Origin: Pelomyxa schiedti
Taxonomy: Eukaryota; Evosea; Pelobiontida; Pelomyxidae
Direction: 5' to 3'
NCBI GenBank assembly: GCA_020536535.1
Contig: JAHLWZ010000935.1
Span: forward strand, 1-41,546
Length of the DNA stretch: 41,546 nucleotides
In this document: one piece after another, positions 21,900 through 34,100 of the stretch
Layout of the letters: the number at the start of each line of letters is the position of its first letter
Numbering within the stretch: position 1 is the stretch's first letter
The notes under the pieces: generated by a model
What the model was told of the DNA's origin: nothing
Database searches by the model: none
The model's input: the letters and a program-made list of their open reading frames with translations, nothing else
Translations under genes and position numbers: made by a program

Positions 21900-24523
21900 T
21901 TAGAGGGGTATCTTTTTGGACATTTCTTTAATGTTGGAGAGAATTGTGGTCTCCACTTTGTTTCCTTGGCCAGAAACTATGTGCAGTACATCATCCATCA
22001 AGTGACTGTTGCCCATGATATCAACGTGGTCACCTGTGTCTTTGCCACCACGCAGACTGAGTGTTGCTGGTAAGTGCTTGTCTATTTTCTTATTAGAAAG
22101 CAGTAAGGGAGAGACTAGCAGCAGTGATCATACATTCTTTTGTGACTGTTTGTACTCCACCAGGATTTAGTTTTGGGTTGTTGGGCCATGCTTCCACACA
22201 CATGTACCTGATTTGAGAGAAGTTACATTTTCGTTCAAGGAATAAAGCACACCCCAAACTGATCAGCGGGACAGTTCCATCTCCATCGGTGCTTTGAACA
22301 CCAGCGGAAATATCTGCTTTGGGTAAATTCACTCCTCTGCAAAACAATTAGAGCAGGGTGGGGGAAATGCAGGAGATTACAAATTAAGTGAGGTGCGCTC
22401 AGTGCCTCTCCCTGGGGTATAGTGATATCTGTTATCAAATTGAGTTTTCTTCACAAAGTAAGTTTGACCCACGCTCTTTCAGTCCCTTTGCCTACTCCAT
22501 AGAGACAGTATATGGTCAAATTGTTTGCATTGGGAAGAGGTGACTCCAAAGGATTTGACCACCTTTATCTCAGTATGAGGACCCAACTCCCAAGGATCAG
22601 AAAAAAATTACTTATGTGGGTCGTCCTCGGCAGTGACACTTGCACCATAGGAATACCTGCGGTTTGGGGTATTTGAATTATTTCTCCTACTAAAAACTAA
22701 CCTTGAGGTTATATGGTGCAGTACAGGATCAGTATCTATCCACTTGATCAAGTCATCCATTAGAAGATAACTACCTTGCAATATCTGAGTCCGGAAAAAC
22801 GGGGAAGAAAATTTACCATTATGATCGTATCTGATAATTTTGCCAAGTGTGGAATTTAAGATAACAGCTGGATCATCAGCAGATAACTTTTCATTTCCCC
22901 AAATGGTGTTTCCTCCCTATTCAAGTTTAACCTTGTATACTTGAAATGCAAGACATTTGTGTCTCTTTGAAATGCATACTCTGGGTAGAAGGCTACCTAA
23001 ACTGCCCCAACTCCTAAATAGCTGCATTCGTTGCTGCTTTGAAAAAAATTTATCGAACATAACAGTTAAAGGTCCAAGTATGCGTGTAGCTTCGCTCATC
23101 TCACCAGACAATATTGGTGGAATAACCTACTCCAATGAACAAAACTGTTGTTGATCTGGTTAACAATACCTTAGGGCTTCCAAGCCATGGTGGACCAATT
23201 GCCACTACAGACTGCACGTGGTCATTCACCCAGGTAGGTCCTCCCCCTGACCAAATTTATGATCTTTTCAACAAGGGGATACTTACTCCCGCCAAGAGGG
23301 CTCTCAACCCACTTCAAGAAGTGCAGAAGAATATTTGCACCCATGCTGTGAGTGATCAATACGACTTTGTGATCTTCATTTGTGGATTGCAACATCTCCA
23401 CTTCACTTTTGAGTCGCGAAAATCCCTGGTCCATGTTGAATATTATTTCCTTTAAAAAAAAGTTACATGATCCCGCTTTTCAACATTCTCAAAGTGCAGG
23501 CGCCAGTCATAAGCAAACATGAACATGGTGTTGGTGTCATAGCCAACCTTCGTTGTTGAATGTAAATCAGCAGACATAGAGCCGAACATACAGTGGCCAA
23601 GTGCTCAATTAACGGAGCCCACACCCAGTAGCCCGGTACCACATAGTCGGATGCAGCCATACCTGTACTTGGTCTGAGTTTTATTCCTGGAGGGTCAATT
23701 TCCTCCCCTGAGGACGGGTCCAAAGTCATGTGCTCAGCCCAGCAGCTTGTCTATCATCAGTTGGTGGATGGAGGGTAAGTGTGTGAGGACAAACCTGCAG
23801 CACAAATTGATGCATCATGGATACAGTTCCCCACATTCTCTGTCTGAAAGTACTGGCAGCACAGGATTTACCCTGCCATAGTTCCAGCCCACTACAACAC
23901 AGACCAGGAATCATCACGACTGGGTGGTGGACATGATATCCCTACAATGTTGGGAATATTCATCAGTACTAAGCTAAGTACAGAAAAGCACAAACATCAG
24001 TTAATTTAGGCTGCACTCCTTTGGACGAATTGCCATTGGAGAGGCCAAGTAATTCCACAAGTGAGGATATGTTTCCAATCAAGCTGCTGTTACTCACATT
24101 AAGGCCTTTTTCCCGTCTCAGTGTCCAGCCCACAAAAAATCCCGCCACATTATACCAGGAGCAAGTTGAGTGATTAGGCGAAAGACCGAACTGTCAGTGG
24201 CGTTTCTATTGTTGCTGTCATCCATAGCCCATACACTGTAGCCAACACTCATTCCAACAACCACTCCCTGCAAGGAAATTTTAGAACTCGGCGTAACAAA
24301 AATGGCAGTCCACGCAAATAAGCGTTCGTCGTTCCATTGCCACTGAACACACTATAACGCAAGCTGTCACCAGCACGGCAACTGGAGGTCGTTTGTCAGG
24401 ATTCCGCGTGGTGTGTTGTAGTGTTTGTTTCTGGCGTGGCGTTCCTTTTTGTTGGTTCAAAACCGCAGCATTCGACGTGTCAGATCTCGCCTTCCCGTCA
24501 CCAACAGCACCCCTCTTGTGCAT
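21900..24523 (-). CDS. PDAT/LCAT-like phospholipid acyltransferase, multi-exon
   Basis: The gene encodes a member of the lecithin:cholesterol acyltransferase family, closest in layout to phospholipid:diacylglycerol acyltransferase, which makes triacylglycerol from phospholipid. Exon 1 (24523-24353) has a basic cytosolic tail followed by a membrane anchor that continues in exon 2 (24267-24156: VVVGMSVGYSVW). Later exons are 24105-23996 and 23941-23795, followed by several short ones. Family motifs in order: HPVVMIPG and GLELWQGKSC (lid region), DPPGIKLRP, VPGYWVWAPLIEHLA, AYDWRL, the nucleophile elbow LITHSMGAN with catalytic Ser, GPPWLGSPKA, WGSLGSLLP, YCLYGVGKGTERA, DGDGTVPLISLG with catalytic Asp, and DHVDIMGN with catalytic His. 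The stop is TAA at 21900-21902. The N-terminal anchor suggests an ER-membrane protein with the enzyme in the lumen. Exons between 23700 and 22100 were placed by motif, not exactly. Confidence 0.88.
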
Positions 24524-24665
24524 GTTTTTTTTTCTTTATGTACCACGAGGGAACCAACCCGCTTTGACAGGTTATCCGCGAAACGATGTAATTAAATCTT
24601 GATTCGGAGTATTGCTTCGTGATGGATCGAACCGTTTTTGATCAGATAGCAGATAGCAGCAGAGC
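24524..24665. promoter_or_regulatory. Short divergent promoter region
   Basis: Only 142 bp separate the start codons of the PDAT-like gene (-) and the four-helix membrane protein (+). The two promoters must therefore share this sequence. It contains a T-run at about 24526-24534, and no TATA box is evident. Confidence 0.4.
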
Positions 24666-25160
24666 ATGGGCGGGGTGAAGTTCGTTGTGGTTGGGGACTC
24701 AGGCGTTGTCCCACCGGTGGACGCTGGTGAGCAGATACGGAACATATTTTTGGTGACTCAGGACACCCTGGCGCCCAGGGGTGCTCAGATGGCGATGCGC
24801 CATATGGCCTCGCAAGCCCTCTCCATCGCTTCGTTTATCGCTTGTGTGTACTGGTTGGCGATTAAGGGTTATGGGTTTATTTTTGGGACGTTCTTGTTAC
24901 TGATGACCGACATTTTCTTTTTCCTCCCTATAGGCGTTAATCTTCTGTGCCTATGTATATTCTGGGGAGTGGGAATAAGTAGCTTTTTGGTGAAAGTGGT
25001 GGTCTATTTGGGTGTAGCTTTGTGTGCTGCCGTGTGCATGTACATATTCCTGGTTTGGTATGCCAGGTACTTGTACAGGAAAGAAGTAGTGTACACTGCA
25101 CACAAGAGTGATTTGGCTGATCCCATAAGCTACTACAATCAATCCAACGGGTGTGAATAA
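24666..25160 (+). CDS. Four-helix integral membrane protein, 164 aa, unknown family
   Basis: Single exon from ATG 24666 to TAA 25158-25160. A cytosolic-looking N-terminus of about 45 residues is followed by four hydrophobic segments. These are roughly residues 49-66 (ALSIASFIACVYWLAIKG), 68-87, 92-110 and 112-132, and they end in a basic YARYLYRKE and a soluble tail. The layout of four closely packed helices in a small protein recalls PRA1/Yip-type membrane proteins. I do not see their signature residues, so the family is not assigned. The stop codon is embedded in an AATAAA hexamer (25156-25161). The next gene begins 66 bp later on the same strand. Confidence 0.7.
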   Translation: MGGVKFVVVGDSGVVPPVDAGEQIRNIFLVTQDTLAPRGAQMAMRHMASQALSIASFIACVYWLAIKGYGFIFGTFLLLMTDIFFFLPIGVNLLCLCIFWGVGISSFLVKVVVYLGVALCAAVCMYIFLVWYARYLYRKEVVYTAHKSDLADPISYYNQSNGCE

Positions 25161-25161
25161 A
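25156..25161 (+). terminator. AATAAA polyadenylation signal overlapping a stop codon
   Basis: AATAAA contains the TAA stop of the four-helix membrane protein gene, as at 1492-1497. Confidence 0.5.
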
Positions 25162-25226
25162 CATCAAAAAAAATAACCCGTTACATGCTGTTTAACAGCA
25201 CGTTCTAACTCTTTTTCCATATTTTA

Positions 25227-25628
25227 ATGCGCGAAATCGATTTCATTAATACCACTCTACTTTCCTACTCACTAACAATAAAACCTCCCACCTCTCGCAG
25301 GAAGTTCTGCCTCCTTGCCATTGACCAAGACAATGACCAGATAGTGTCCATGGCATTCCTAACCCCACATGATCCAGCTTCCAAGACCTGGAAGCTTACC
25401 AGAGTAGGCACACTACCACGCCACCAGGGGCGAGGCCATGCCACCAGGCTGGTCACAATGGCCCTCGATGTGGCCCAAACTAGGTGCCAGGCCTCGCATG
25501 TAATGCTCACTACAAGTGCCCCTCAGGAAGCTGCAGTTCACATCTACTCAAAGCTGGGATTCGTTGCGACTCACATTACCCCTCTAGTTTTTGGTGTGGG
25601 AGAACTGCACTTTGTGAAACACTTCTAA
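25227..25628 (+). CDS. GNAT-family N-acetyltransferase, 133 aa
   Basis: Single exon from ATG 25227 to TAA 25626-25628. The acetyl-CoA-binding signature RHQGRGHATRLV (Q/R-x-x-G-x-G/A) sits at residues 65-76, after a beta strand WKLTRVGTLP. A later strand VMLTTSAPQEAAVHIYSKLG and a closing GFVATHITP fit the family's C-terminal half, where the Y in the YxKLGF region often serves as the general acid. The fold is complete for a small GNAT. The acceptor substrate (protein, amine or aminoglycoside-like) cannot be told. It has no intron, unlike most neighbours. Confidence 0.85.
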   Translation: MREIDFINTTLLSYSLTIKPPTSRRKFCLLAIDQDNDQIVSMAFLTPHDPASKTWKLTRVGTLPRHQGRGHATRLVTMALDVAQTRCQASHVMLTTSAPQEAAVHIYSKLGFVATHITPLVFGVGELHFVKHF

Positions 25629-25733
25629 GGGGAAAAAATAAGAGTTTTCATTCTCTACTTCTCTTTTCTCTTGAATCCTCAACATTGCTACAAAAAGGGT
25701 GTTGGTGTTGGGTGTATGTGTGGAATGAATGTA

Positions 25734-28375
25734 TCAGGAGGATGATGTTGTGGCTGGGGGTGATGGTGAGGTGAGCCATTCAAGGGGAACGGAGGGTGTT
25801 CCCATTGGCTCTTGTCCACTTGTGGTTACACTGACTTGTGTTTGTTCAGTGCCCCACACAAAAGCTTCTAGGTCTCTCATGAAGCACAGCAGAATGGAAC
25901 TGCACAGCCGATACACGGTTTTGCATGTGCGGCCGGCGACATACACGCAGCAGTCGTGGCTGAAACCACTGCCGAGGACCGCAAAGTGATGGTGCATGCT
26001 AGTGAGCCCTATTGCTTTGTACAACATGTGTTCTGCAGGTTGTCATTGTAGTGTCAGGACCGGAAACATACCGCCAGGTTCAGCAACTTGCCCCTCCATT
26101 CTATTATTCCTCAATTTGTCCAGAATTTTCTGTACTATTGGTGCTGTAACGTCAGAGAGCTGTGAACCAGGGCTACCTGTTTCAAAAAAAAAAGTGAGTA
26201 ATGTTGGCTATCTATCTGATCAAGAATTACTTGAAGAGAAGGTAATATTAAGCTTTTTGATTATGTTGTTTCCCTCAACAGCCATCAAAATATGCGGAAG
26301 CGCGGCATATGATACAGTCTCTGTGATTACTTAATCAAAGTTTTGATAAGTGGAAAAATTGCCTTCAATGGAGAGTGATTGTAATCCCCTGCTAAATTCA
26401 ATTAACTCATACAGTGCAAATTGATCGCAAATATCTCTGTTGACTTGGTGTTCGTTAGACACTTTTTGTGACGCGGAAAAGGTAGGTAGTCTGCATACAT
26501 GATAGATTGAGGTGTTTTAGAGAGGAACTTGAGGTTTGCAATGAATCTCCCAGGAACTGCAAACCAATTCCGTTGATACGGTTGGCTGTAAAAAAAAAAA
26601 AGAAATTAAGATTACAGTAGGAATAAAGAAAAGTACACTCTAGACTTAGACTTTGCAAAGTATTATTGTTTCTTAGTAAGGTTGAGAATTTTAGGACACC
26701 CTGCTGTCCAATGTTATTTTCTATGGTGGGTTAATGGAAAGTACATAATGCTCGGAAGGATACTAGCAAATTTAAAGTTGACAATCAGTTTATTTTCAGA
26801 AAGTGCTGTACAAATTATATCGCTTTTTTTCCCGACAGTGGTGCTGGCATCCCCAGTCGAGAAAATGGCACTTAAGTTTAAATCACATATCGTAGATGTT
26901 GCTCGTATTAAGCTGGCAGCACCTTCTGCTCCAATATCATTTACTATTTGGCGTTGTATTAGAAAACAAGAACCACAGGGAGGCAACATACACCCCAAGT
27001 CCAGCAAGAGAAGTGAGGAATGAATCAATTCATTTGCTAGGGTTAACGCTCCGCGCTCAGTTATTCCACAATCTATGTCATTGCGTTACTTCAAAACACT
27101 TGACTGATGTCCATAGGAACACACTTTCTAAATATAGGCACACTAAGCTACTTTGGTTTCGAAGTAGAGTGGCAATATATTCTAGGCCAGCATTGCCAAT
27201 TAGTGGGTTATCTGAAAAAGGAATGTAAATGAATCAGAGGAAAAAAACATTATGATTACAGGCAATATCCAAGAGGAAAAGGGGGTATGCTCGACGAGCA
27301 AGAGCATTGGCAATATGTGAAATGCCAGTTGAAGTGAAGTAATTACCTAGACAACGTTATAAAAGTCATAATGAAAGAGGAATATCAATTGTACCACGTG
27401 CTATTAAACTTGTAAGAGAGCTATTTTTTATCAGAGCGGATTCAAGTGCAATTGCCAATGTGTCGGATTCTGACGCTACGGGGATGATGGCTGTAGTGTT
27501 TGTTAGGCTACTACATACCAAAGTGGGTGAATTTCAATCAAAAGAAAAAAAAAAAGGTGAGTGGTTACTTGACCAGAGATATTTAAAGTGCGTAATGTAA
27601 TGTTTGGGTCATTGAGAAGCCGTGATATAATTTCTGGCCTTCTCTCAAATCGGTTGTCTAAAAGTACTTTTTACACAATAGCCAGGCCAGGCGTTATTTA
27701 TACCACCCAAGTCCAGATTGTGTAAGTGCAGTCCCTCTTTCTTATTAAGGGCGGTGATGATAGATTCCACAACATTGGCGGTGAGCCTATTACCTAACTG
27801 AATGTTAATTGAGTTGCACAAGGAATCTACTAAAAAATTACTGCGTAAGTCCAGGTGACAAAGGGTATCATTCAATGTCAAGGCCACAGCCAGTGCTGAA
27901 GCCGTGGCAGCAGTTATAAATATACCTTCCCATAATTTTAGCCTAAAACCCAGAAGTATGTATGGTATGGAAACTATATGCAATTAGCTGTTTCCCACAC
28001 ACCTCTCAAGGACAACGATCTGATGGATCTATTACTTGCAAGGCTGGATGCAATCAAACAACCTCCTGCATCCCCCAAGTTGTTATCTGCTCAGTAAATC
28101 AGGAACAAAGCAAAATGCAAAAAAACGGTGGGGGAAAAAAAACCTCTGAGATCCAGCTTAACGACCCTGCATTTTTTTGGGTTGCCAATTGCGGCGGCTA
28201 TTCTGGCAATGGCACTGAAATCCAGTGACATCTTGGCGAACGACACCGATTTTGCCGTGAGCAGGGCATCCTCAAGTTGCAACTTCAACTTGGTTTGTTG
28301 CTGCTGTTGTGCTTGAGAAGTCGATGTCGCAGTCGTAGCACTGGCACTTACACTGGTGCTGGTTTTGCCTGACAT
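25734..28375 (-). CDS. Leucine-rich repeat protein (ribonuclease-inhibitor type), many exons
   Basis: Exon 1 begins at Met 28375 (MSGKTSTSVSA); an in-frame Met at 28414 is an alternative. It has a Ser/Thr/Gln-rich leader followed by the first repeat, CRVVKLDLR. Later exons each hold about one repeat with the L-x-x-L-x-L pattern, for example LNDTLCHLDLRSNFL (about 27870-27830), LHLHNLDLGGINN (about 27740-27700), ATSTICDLNLS (about 26910-26870) and SSSLKHLNLS (about 26540-26500). Introns seem to fall near the same place in each repeat, as is usual for this class. The last exon (26027-25734), reached through QLSDVTAPIVQKILDKLRNN, adds a non-repeat tail rich in Ser and Pro. LRR proteins of this kind bind other proteins; the partner is unknown. 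Exact exon borders between 27700 and 26650 were not worked out. Confidence 0.65.
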
Positions 28376-28414
28376 TTTTTTTTGTTTGTATTCAAGAAGT
28401 TTCGGGAATTCCAT

Positions 28415-28776
28415 CGTTTCGGGTGCCCATCAGTCCCGTTGTAGGCTCACTGCAGGATAGAAAAACCAAAAAGATGTACCAGACCGAAACGACCTTGAGT
28501 GGCGCGGATGAAGCACCATTGGTAAAGCTATGCTGGGGTAGTTGCTTTTGCCGCTAATTCCGAAGACCGGGGGACCACAGTGTGTCCTGTCCTTACTGAA
28601 CGGCTGACGAACTCGGTCTCCAGCTCCATGTCCCCAGGTCCCGGCCCCAGCCCACCCCCGCTTATGGGAAACAAAAACGGTACGGGAAAACAAGACCAAC
28701 TTGGGGGGTAATGATACTCCAACCAGCAGTTGGCGGGAAGGGGCGAGGGATAGCTGTCCTCGGCGCACCCCCGCAA
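28415..28776. promoter_or_regulatory. Divergent promoter region between LRR and metallophosphoesterase genes
   Basis: The two start codons face away from each other across about 360 bp. The stretch is GC-rich towards the metallophosphoesterase start, with G/C runs near 28655 and 28780. I see no convincing coding exon or named regulatory motif in it. Confidence 0.4.
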
Positions 28777-29607
28777 ATGCCGGGGGGCGCGGCGCGCGAT
28801 TCGTGGAACGCGCTTATCGTCGCCGATCTTCACATTTCGCCTGGCGCATACCACTCCGAGGCAGAACAACAGAGAGTACGTGCACGTTAGAGCCCACACC
28901 CACAATTCGAATCGACCCGATTGTTGTCGTTGTTGTCGCCTCAAACCGATATGGGGGTTTTAGGCATTGATGGATATACCGGCCATTGTACAGAAGCACG
29001 GTGTGGAACAGATCATTATCCTTGGCGACTTGTTCCAAATGGTGGCATATCCTGGATATCCTGAATTGTACCTGGATGTGATTGACAAACTAGTTGCATG
29101 CAATGTACCAATTATAGCCATTGGTGGTATGTGGCCTGCCCAGATTGTTTTTTTTTAAAAAAAAACTCGTACAAGTTGTGCGATTCACTATTAGTGCTTT
29201 AACTAGGAAATCATGACAGGCAATGGTTTGACTTGTATAAAAATGACTGGATAGCAAGAGCTCACGGACTGCTCAGCATCTATTCTGAGGTGATGCTGGA
29301 ACTTCACAACACGTGCGCCTCGGAAGGGGTTGATCCGTCTGAATTGCAAAGAGCTTATTTGACGCATGACGGTGTGTAGTTTCCTTTAGTTTTTCATTCT
29401 CGTTCAAATAATTGGCTAGGAGGAAACGGACAGTGGATTACACCCAAACAGAGGGAATCTTTTGTCATGGGGCTTCGGAGCTGCAATGGAATTCGACCCA
29501 CTGACTTACTTGTATGCGGACATGTGCACTGGCAAGAGGACTATATGAGCACCAATAATTCTGCCATTGTTGGTGGGCCCCAGAATAGCATCACGTTTTG
29601 CTATTGA
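28777..29607 (+). CDS. Calcineurin-like metallophosphoesterase, ~204 aa
   Basis: Four exons: 28777-28875, 28964-29126, 29207-29371, 29420-29607, in phases 0, 1 and 1. The metal-binding motifs of the superfamily appear in order: D-x-H in LIVADLHIS (residues ~14-22), G-D in IIILGDLF (~55), G-N-H-D in IAIGGNHDRQW, and G-H-x-H in LVCGHVHWQED near the C-terminus. The length is that of a minimal single-domain enzyme, closer to small bacterial-type phosphoesterases than to PP1/PP2A. It should hydrolyse a phosphoester with two metal ions in the cytosol; the substrate is unknown. Intron 2 (29127-29206) contains a T8 run followed directly by an A-run. The start is the first in-frame Met before the first motif. 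Confidence 0.88.
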
Positions 29608-30037
29608 TATAATATAAAAACCCACGCTTACTCCTCGTATAACTGACACACTCAAGGTTGCCTCACAGCGAACAGGCACTATGGTGTACTCAGAACCTCC
29701 AATGCCACAGGCAACACAACACCCAAATTCCAACTATCCCTTCTTCAACACTCATAATCTCTTTTTCATGAATACGAAACGTCATTAACTAAAAATAGTG
29801 ACTACGAAACAGTAGAAACACCAACCATGAACAAACAGGCACACTGCACACGTTACACTGGTTCTGGAAGCACATGGTACCCGCGAGAACTCTGATAAGA
29901 GTTCTGTAGGGTCCTGGTGCATCTCACTTCCATTTTTGTTGTAGCGAATCGTACTGCTGTTTCTACCCCGGCGAGTGACGACGACTTTCACTTGCGTGGC
30001 TGCTGTGAGGGACTATCCGAACTAACACCAAGGAGGG
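29608..30037. other. Intergenic stretch, no gene seen
   Basis: This is sequence between the metallophosphoesterase stop and the coactosin gene. Short open frames on both strands show no recognisable protein pattern. The 5' leader of coactosin probably begins near its right end. Confidence 0.45.
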
Positions 30038-30112
30038 ATGACATCAGACCGGCCCAACTACGTTGCGGGTGTTGGGTACTCAAACCCATCGTGCGTCGAG
30101 GCCAGGGGAAAC

Positions 30113-30200
30113 ATGGCCACCGACAACTTAGACATGTCTGACCCTGAGCTCAAGACTGCCTTTGACCAGTTCACGGCATCAGAGATCAACTGGTATTTCT

Positions 30201-30265
<65 letters not shown>

Positions 30266-30982
30266 TTGAATTAATAATTATAAATAAAAATATATTAGGC
30301 TCTTTTGGCCTAAAGCTTTTACTACTGCGTAGGTTGTTGTATGGCTATGTCCCAAAGTCTAACAAGCTGAAACTTTGTGAGTGTTTCTTCCCTCTTTCTA
30401 GTTACATTCGTTACCCGTTCCTAACTCCACTTGAATTGCAGACTCTTCTGGAACTGGTATTTAGAAAACAACCTACAAAGAATTCACATCACCTATTCTT
30501 TACAAATTCCAGAAAGTTTGGATGAAATGGTTGCCGAACTGAATGACTCAAGAGTAACTCCCAGTTTGCCAAGTTTCCGAGTACTAATATTTTCATTCCC
30601 ACCCTGTAAGGTATTATATGGGTTGCTAAGGTTCGAATACACACCAGGCCAAAAAAAAATTGTCTACATCACGTGGGCAGGAGAGGTGCGTTTCTATCTC
30701 ATCGCTGCTTATTCTTCTCCCAATTTCACAAAGGCTGCATCACCCGTTATCAAAGGACAAATAACCAGACACTCTGACGCCATTGCTAAGTTCCTCAAGG
30801 TTTGCCTTAAGTTTTTCTTCTTTCTTTTTTCCCATTTTTTGTGTTTCTAACAATACCCTCAACAACATACACAGCCCTTCCACCTACAAATCAATGCACG
30901 TGAAGAGAGTGACCTCTCAGAGGATATTGTGCGTGGCCGGCTGGCCAAGTGCTCTGCTTCGGGCTATGGTCCTGGCTACTAG
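30113..30982 (+). CDS. Coactosin-like ADF-H actin-binding protein, 142 aa
   Basis: Seven exons: 30113-30192, 30333-30376, 30442-30456, 30513-30553, 30611-30685, 30734-30799, 30875-30982. The joined frame gives 142 residues, the usual length of coactosin. Visible family features are the N-terminal MSDPELKTAFDQF helix, W-x-x-x-G-Y (INWLLYGYVPKSNK), YSSGTESLDEMVAELNDSRV, the central strand YGLLRFEYTPGQKKIV and YITWAGE. Further on come SPVIKGQITRHSDAIAKFLK, the actin-binding helix region, and a C-terminus GRLAKCSASGYGPGY. Coactosin binds actin filaments and slows capping. A start at 30038 would add 25 residues with no family counterpart. Exon 3 is only 15 nt. Intron 1 holds a 62-nt T tract. Confidence 0.9.
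30203..30264 (+). repeat. 62-nt homopolymer T tract in coactosin intron 1
   Basis: This is an uninterrupted run of about 62 T, 10 nt after the GTATTT donor of intron 1. It is far longer than the T-runs in other introns of this window, which are 8-20 nt. Confidence 0.85.
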
Positions 30983-31121
30983 ATACAATGTTCCACAACC
31001 AAAAAACAAAAGAAGAAGAGCTAAGGCAATGAACGGGTTTATCACCCTCACTCATTCAATAGAAATTAGTTCAAACAGAAATTGATTATTGACTTTGGCT
31101 TTTTGTTGTTCAGATAAGTAA

Positions 31122-34100
31122 TTAAGATGAGTCGGGGTTTGCCTCCTCGTCGTCTACTTCACTTACGCGGTTGTTGTGTTCATCAAGGTAGTGGTCATAC
31201 AAGGAGAGAATCAATATGATGCGGTACTCTGGGTCTCCGAGGAGATCCGCAAACATGTTGTTCTTCTTCCGTGATGGAAGCCACAACGCCCCTTTGTCTA
31301 GGTCATTCACATAGTTCACTTTCTGCCAAGTTGTTAGCCAACAACCACTTTGTAAATGCAGTTGCTTACATTGTTAACGACCGCAATCTTTTTCCCAGTG
31401 ATGATGTAACGAATTTTGGGGGCTATGGCATTTCTCTCAGAACGGTTCATGTTACAGATTTTGTTGATAATCTTACGAGTGTAAGTACGTTATGAAAATG
31501 GAGGTTGTACCATTGGGAAATGCATTGTATAACGGCTAGACCTTCCGCACGTCGTTTTCACCCAGGTAACGAATACTTCCATGTCAGTTGATACTATGGC
31601 ATGCAGGGTGTCATTTTCAAAGGCCATTAACCGTTGTAAAGCTCTGCCCGAATGGTTGAGATTTCTTCTCCAAAAAGAAGTTACATACTGCCTGGCACGA
31701 ATTTGCACATTGACAATTTCATCTGCAAGTACAGAGAGACAGCGAGCAGGATCCGCAAAAGTGTCCATAAACCAACCTTCATCAATGCATTCACGAGCTG
31801 GCTTGTTCACACGATAACGGATACCATTGCCAACAATGGCACGTATCAAATTGAGACGGGCACATGGAGAGACGGTTCTTTATTCTGTGAGAGCAAGAAG
31901 TACAAGAAAAAGGTGTACTTGGAAAAGAAGGTAGTGGGGCTCAGTGTCTGTAAGTAGTGCAGTAAAGATTTAGATGGGCAGGCACCACAGGCTGCCAAAG
32001 TCGATGCAAAAGCTTCTTTTACAGAAACAATCCAAGGTTGTGGTGCAATACCCCAGTTTTTATCCACCTCTTCGAGAAGTAGGTTCTGCACAAATGATAA
32101 GGGTTGAAGTTGATTTCTTTCTTACTGTTGTGGGACTTGGTGTGCTTCCACGCATGCGGCCTAGCCACCAGGATGAATATACAAGCGCAGAATGTAAGGA
32201 ACTTATGGTTGGGTACCCTTGTCTCTCTACTTGCTGCAGTACTCTAACGATAGTAGGAATTGAAGCTTCTGAAAAGCTGAAAGAGTTAGAAAATGCATAG
32301 TAAGATGGAGCATGCCTCTCTGCAGAGAAGGTTGGATACGCTTTTCCTACAGTCTCATGGGTGGGTTTCTTCATAGTACAGTCAATAAATTCCTCATCTG
32401 CGGCGGCATCCTCTTGTTTTGTCAATCTCATAGCATATAAGCACAAAGGAGACGCAAAACTGGAAATACAAATTCTCCAAATCAGAGAGATTAATGTCCG
32501 TAGCGTAGTTCCCCAATAATATTTTCTCGAGAACACCCATTACCACCTTGTAAAACATGAGGTGGAAAACAAAAGTAGCTATACTTCATCAGAAGCTGAT
32601 CGGAAAATAGTAAAAGCAGATCGCCTCACAGCAAGAGATACAGCATTTATCCAAAAATGGTTCTAGTGATAAGGATTAAGGGCGAACTTCATATACTGCC
32701 ACAATACCCATTCAGTTTCTGACGGGAATAATTTCTCCAAACCTAAAAAGTTTGAGAATTTTTTTTTATTTAGAGGAAAATTACTTGGACGCGGAAGAAC
32801 AAGGAGATATCCAATTGCAGACATTATATTCTTGACTTAAAAATTTTAGTAGACTCCAGTAAATCGGGTCCATAACTCACTTTGATCCCGGGTTTCGTAG
32901 GGGCAAATTGAGAGGAACCTGGTAATTCGAGATTCTATTATTGGTAACCAGTTGAACTCTTGGGCGATTGCTAAACAGGTTCTCTGAAATTGAATGAGCA
33001 ATTTCAGAGGATGCTCCCCACATGGATGTCCGAGCCTAGCAGCCATGGTTCCCAATACCTGTCTTACATCAGTGCGAATGACACCCCGAAACAAACTTAC
33101 CAAGAAAATTGCGTCAACTTGCTCAGGTGTAAACCCAAGGGGGTCCAAGGAAACGTAATAACCTTACATGACAGGTTAATTTCTGGGTGCAAAGGCATCC
33201 TAAAAAGTACCAATAGATTGCTTTAATAGAATCCTCACAACTTTCCAGTGCTCTTGGTGAATGTATACTTCAAAGCTGAGAAGAGGAAAACATGGCAAGA
33301 AACTTACATGGAAGCCACGAATTGATTGGTTCGCGCCCTCTACCTCGTACAGCAACACCCATCTCAGAGCCTAAAGTTTGTGCTTTGTTATAATGTGTAG
33401 ATGAAAGGCATTTTGGAATACCAACACCGAAGCCTCCTGTTGTTTTTAAATGTCCTTGGATGTCTATTTGACATCTGATTGCTTCCTCTATGGCGGACTT
33501 TGCAAGATAAGTGCAGCTAATAGCATTGACACGTATTTGTGTTGGGTCATCAACAACCCACTCAGGACGACTGTGAAAGGCAAATGAGTGAAGGAACCAG
33601 AACTCATAATACAAAAAAACCTTACAGCAAGACCAAATCCGCACATGTCCTTGTCTCGAAGGAGGTCACGCCAATCCGAAAGTGACAAAATGCATGAAAA
33701 AAGGCTGACACTTTCCTCAGAAGCATCCCCAAAGGTAGTTTGGTCAACAACCTTGGGTCATTAAAGGAAGAAGTACAAAGAAGTTTCTTACATGCTGTTC
33801 AAGTACTTCTTGGTCCTTTTTAAGCACCATCGCATTCTTTGAAATTCGACGATCCATTCTTCTTCTTCGATTAGACTTAAACGTCCCTGCAAAGGCAATA
33901 TCTGCAAGTCTGGCCCTTTTCAAATAAATTAGTGGAATGATGGAATTCGATGCCTTCCTCTTTTTAACACACTTTGTTGCTGAACTCCAGACTCCACGTG
34001 CCCAGGTTGCCAATAGATCTAGCATCCTCGCAATCCGCAGCCGTTGGCTACTCATGAGATCCATTACTTGGGCACGTTGTACACGAGGAAGCTGGAAAAT

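Noticed and set aside
28528-28944. 138-codon open frame on the - strand with a hydrophobic segment
   Set aside because: It overlaps the first exon of the metallophosphoesterase, whose DxH motif and splice phase are clear. No similarity was recognised.
30038-30274. Open frame ending in a long poly-Phe run
   Set aside because: The Phe codons are the T tract of coactosin intron 1. The real exon ends at 30192.
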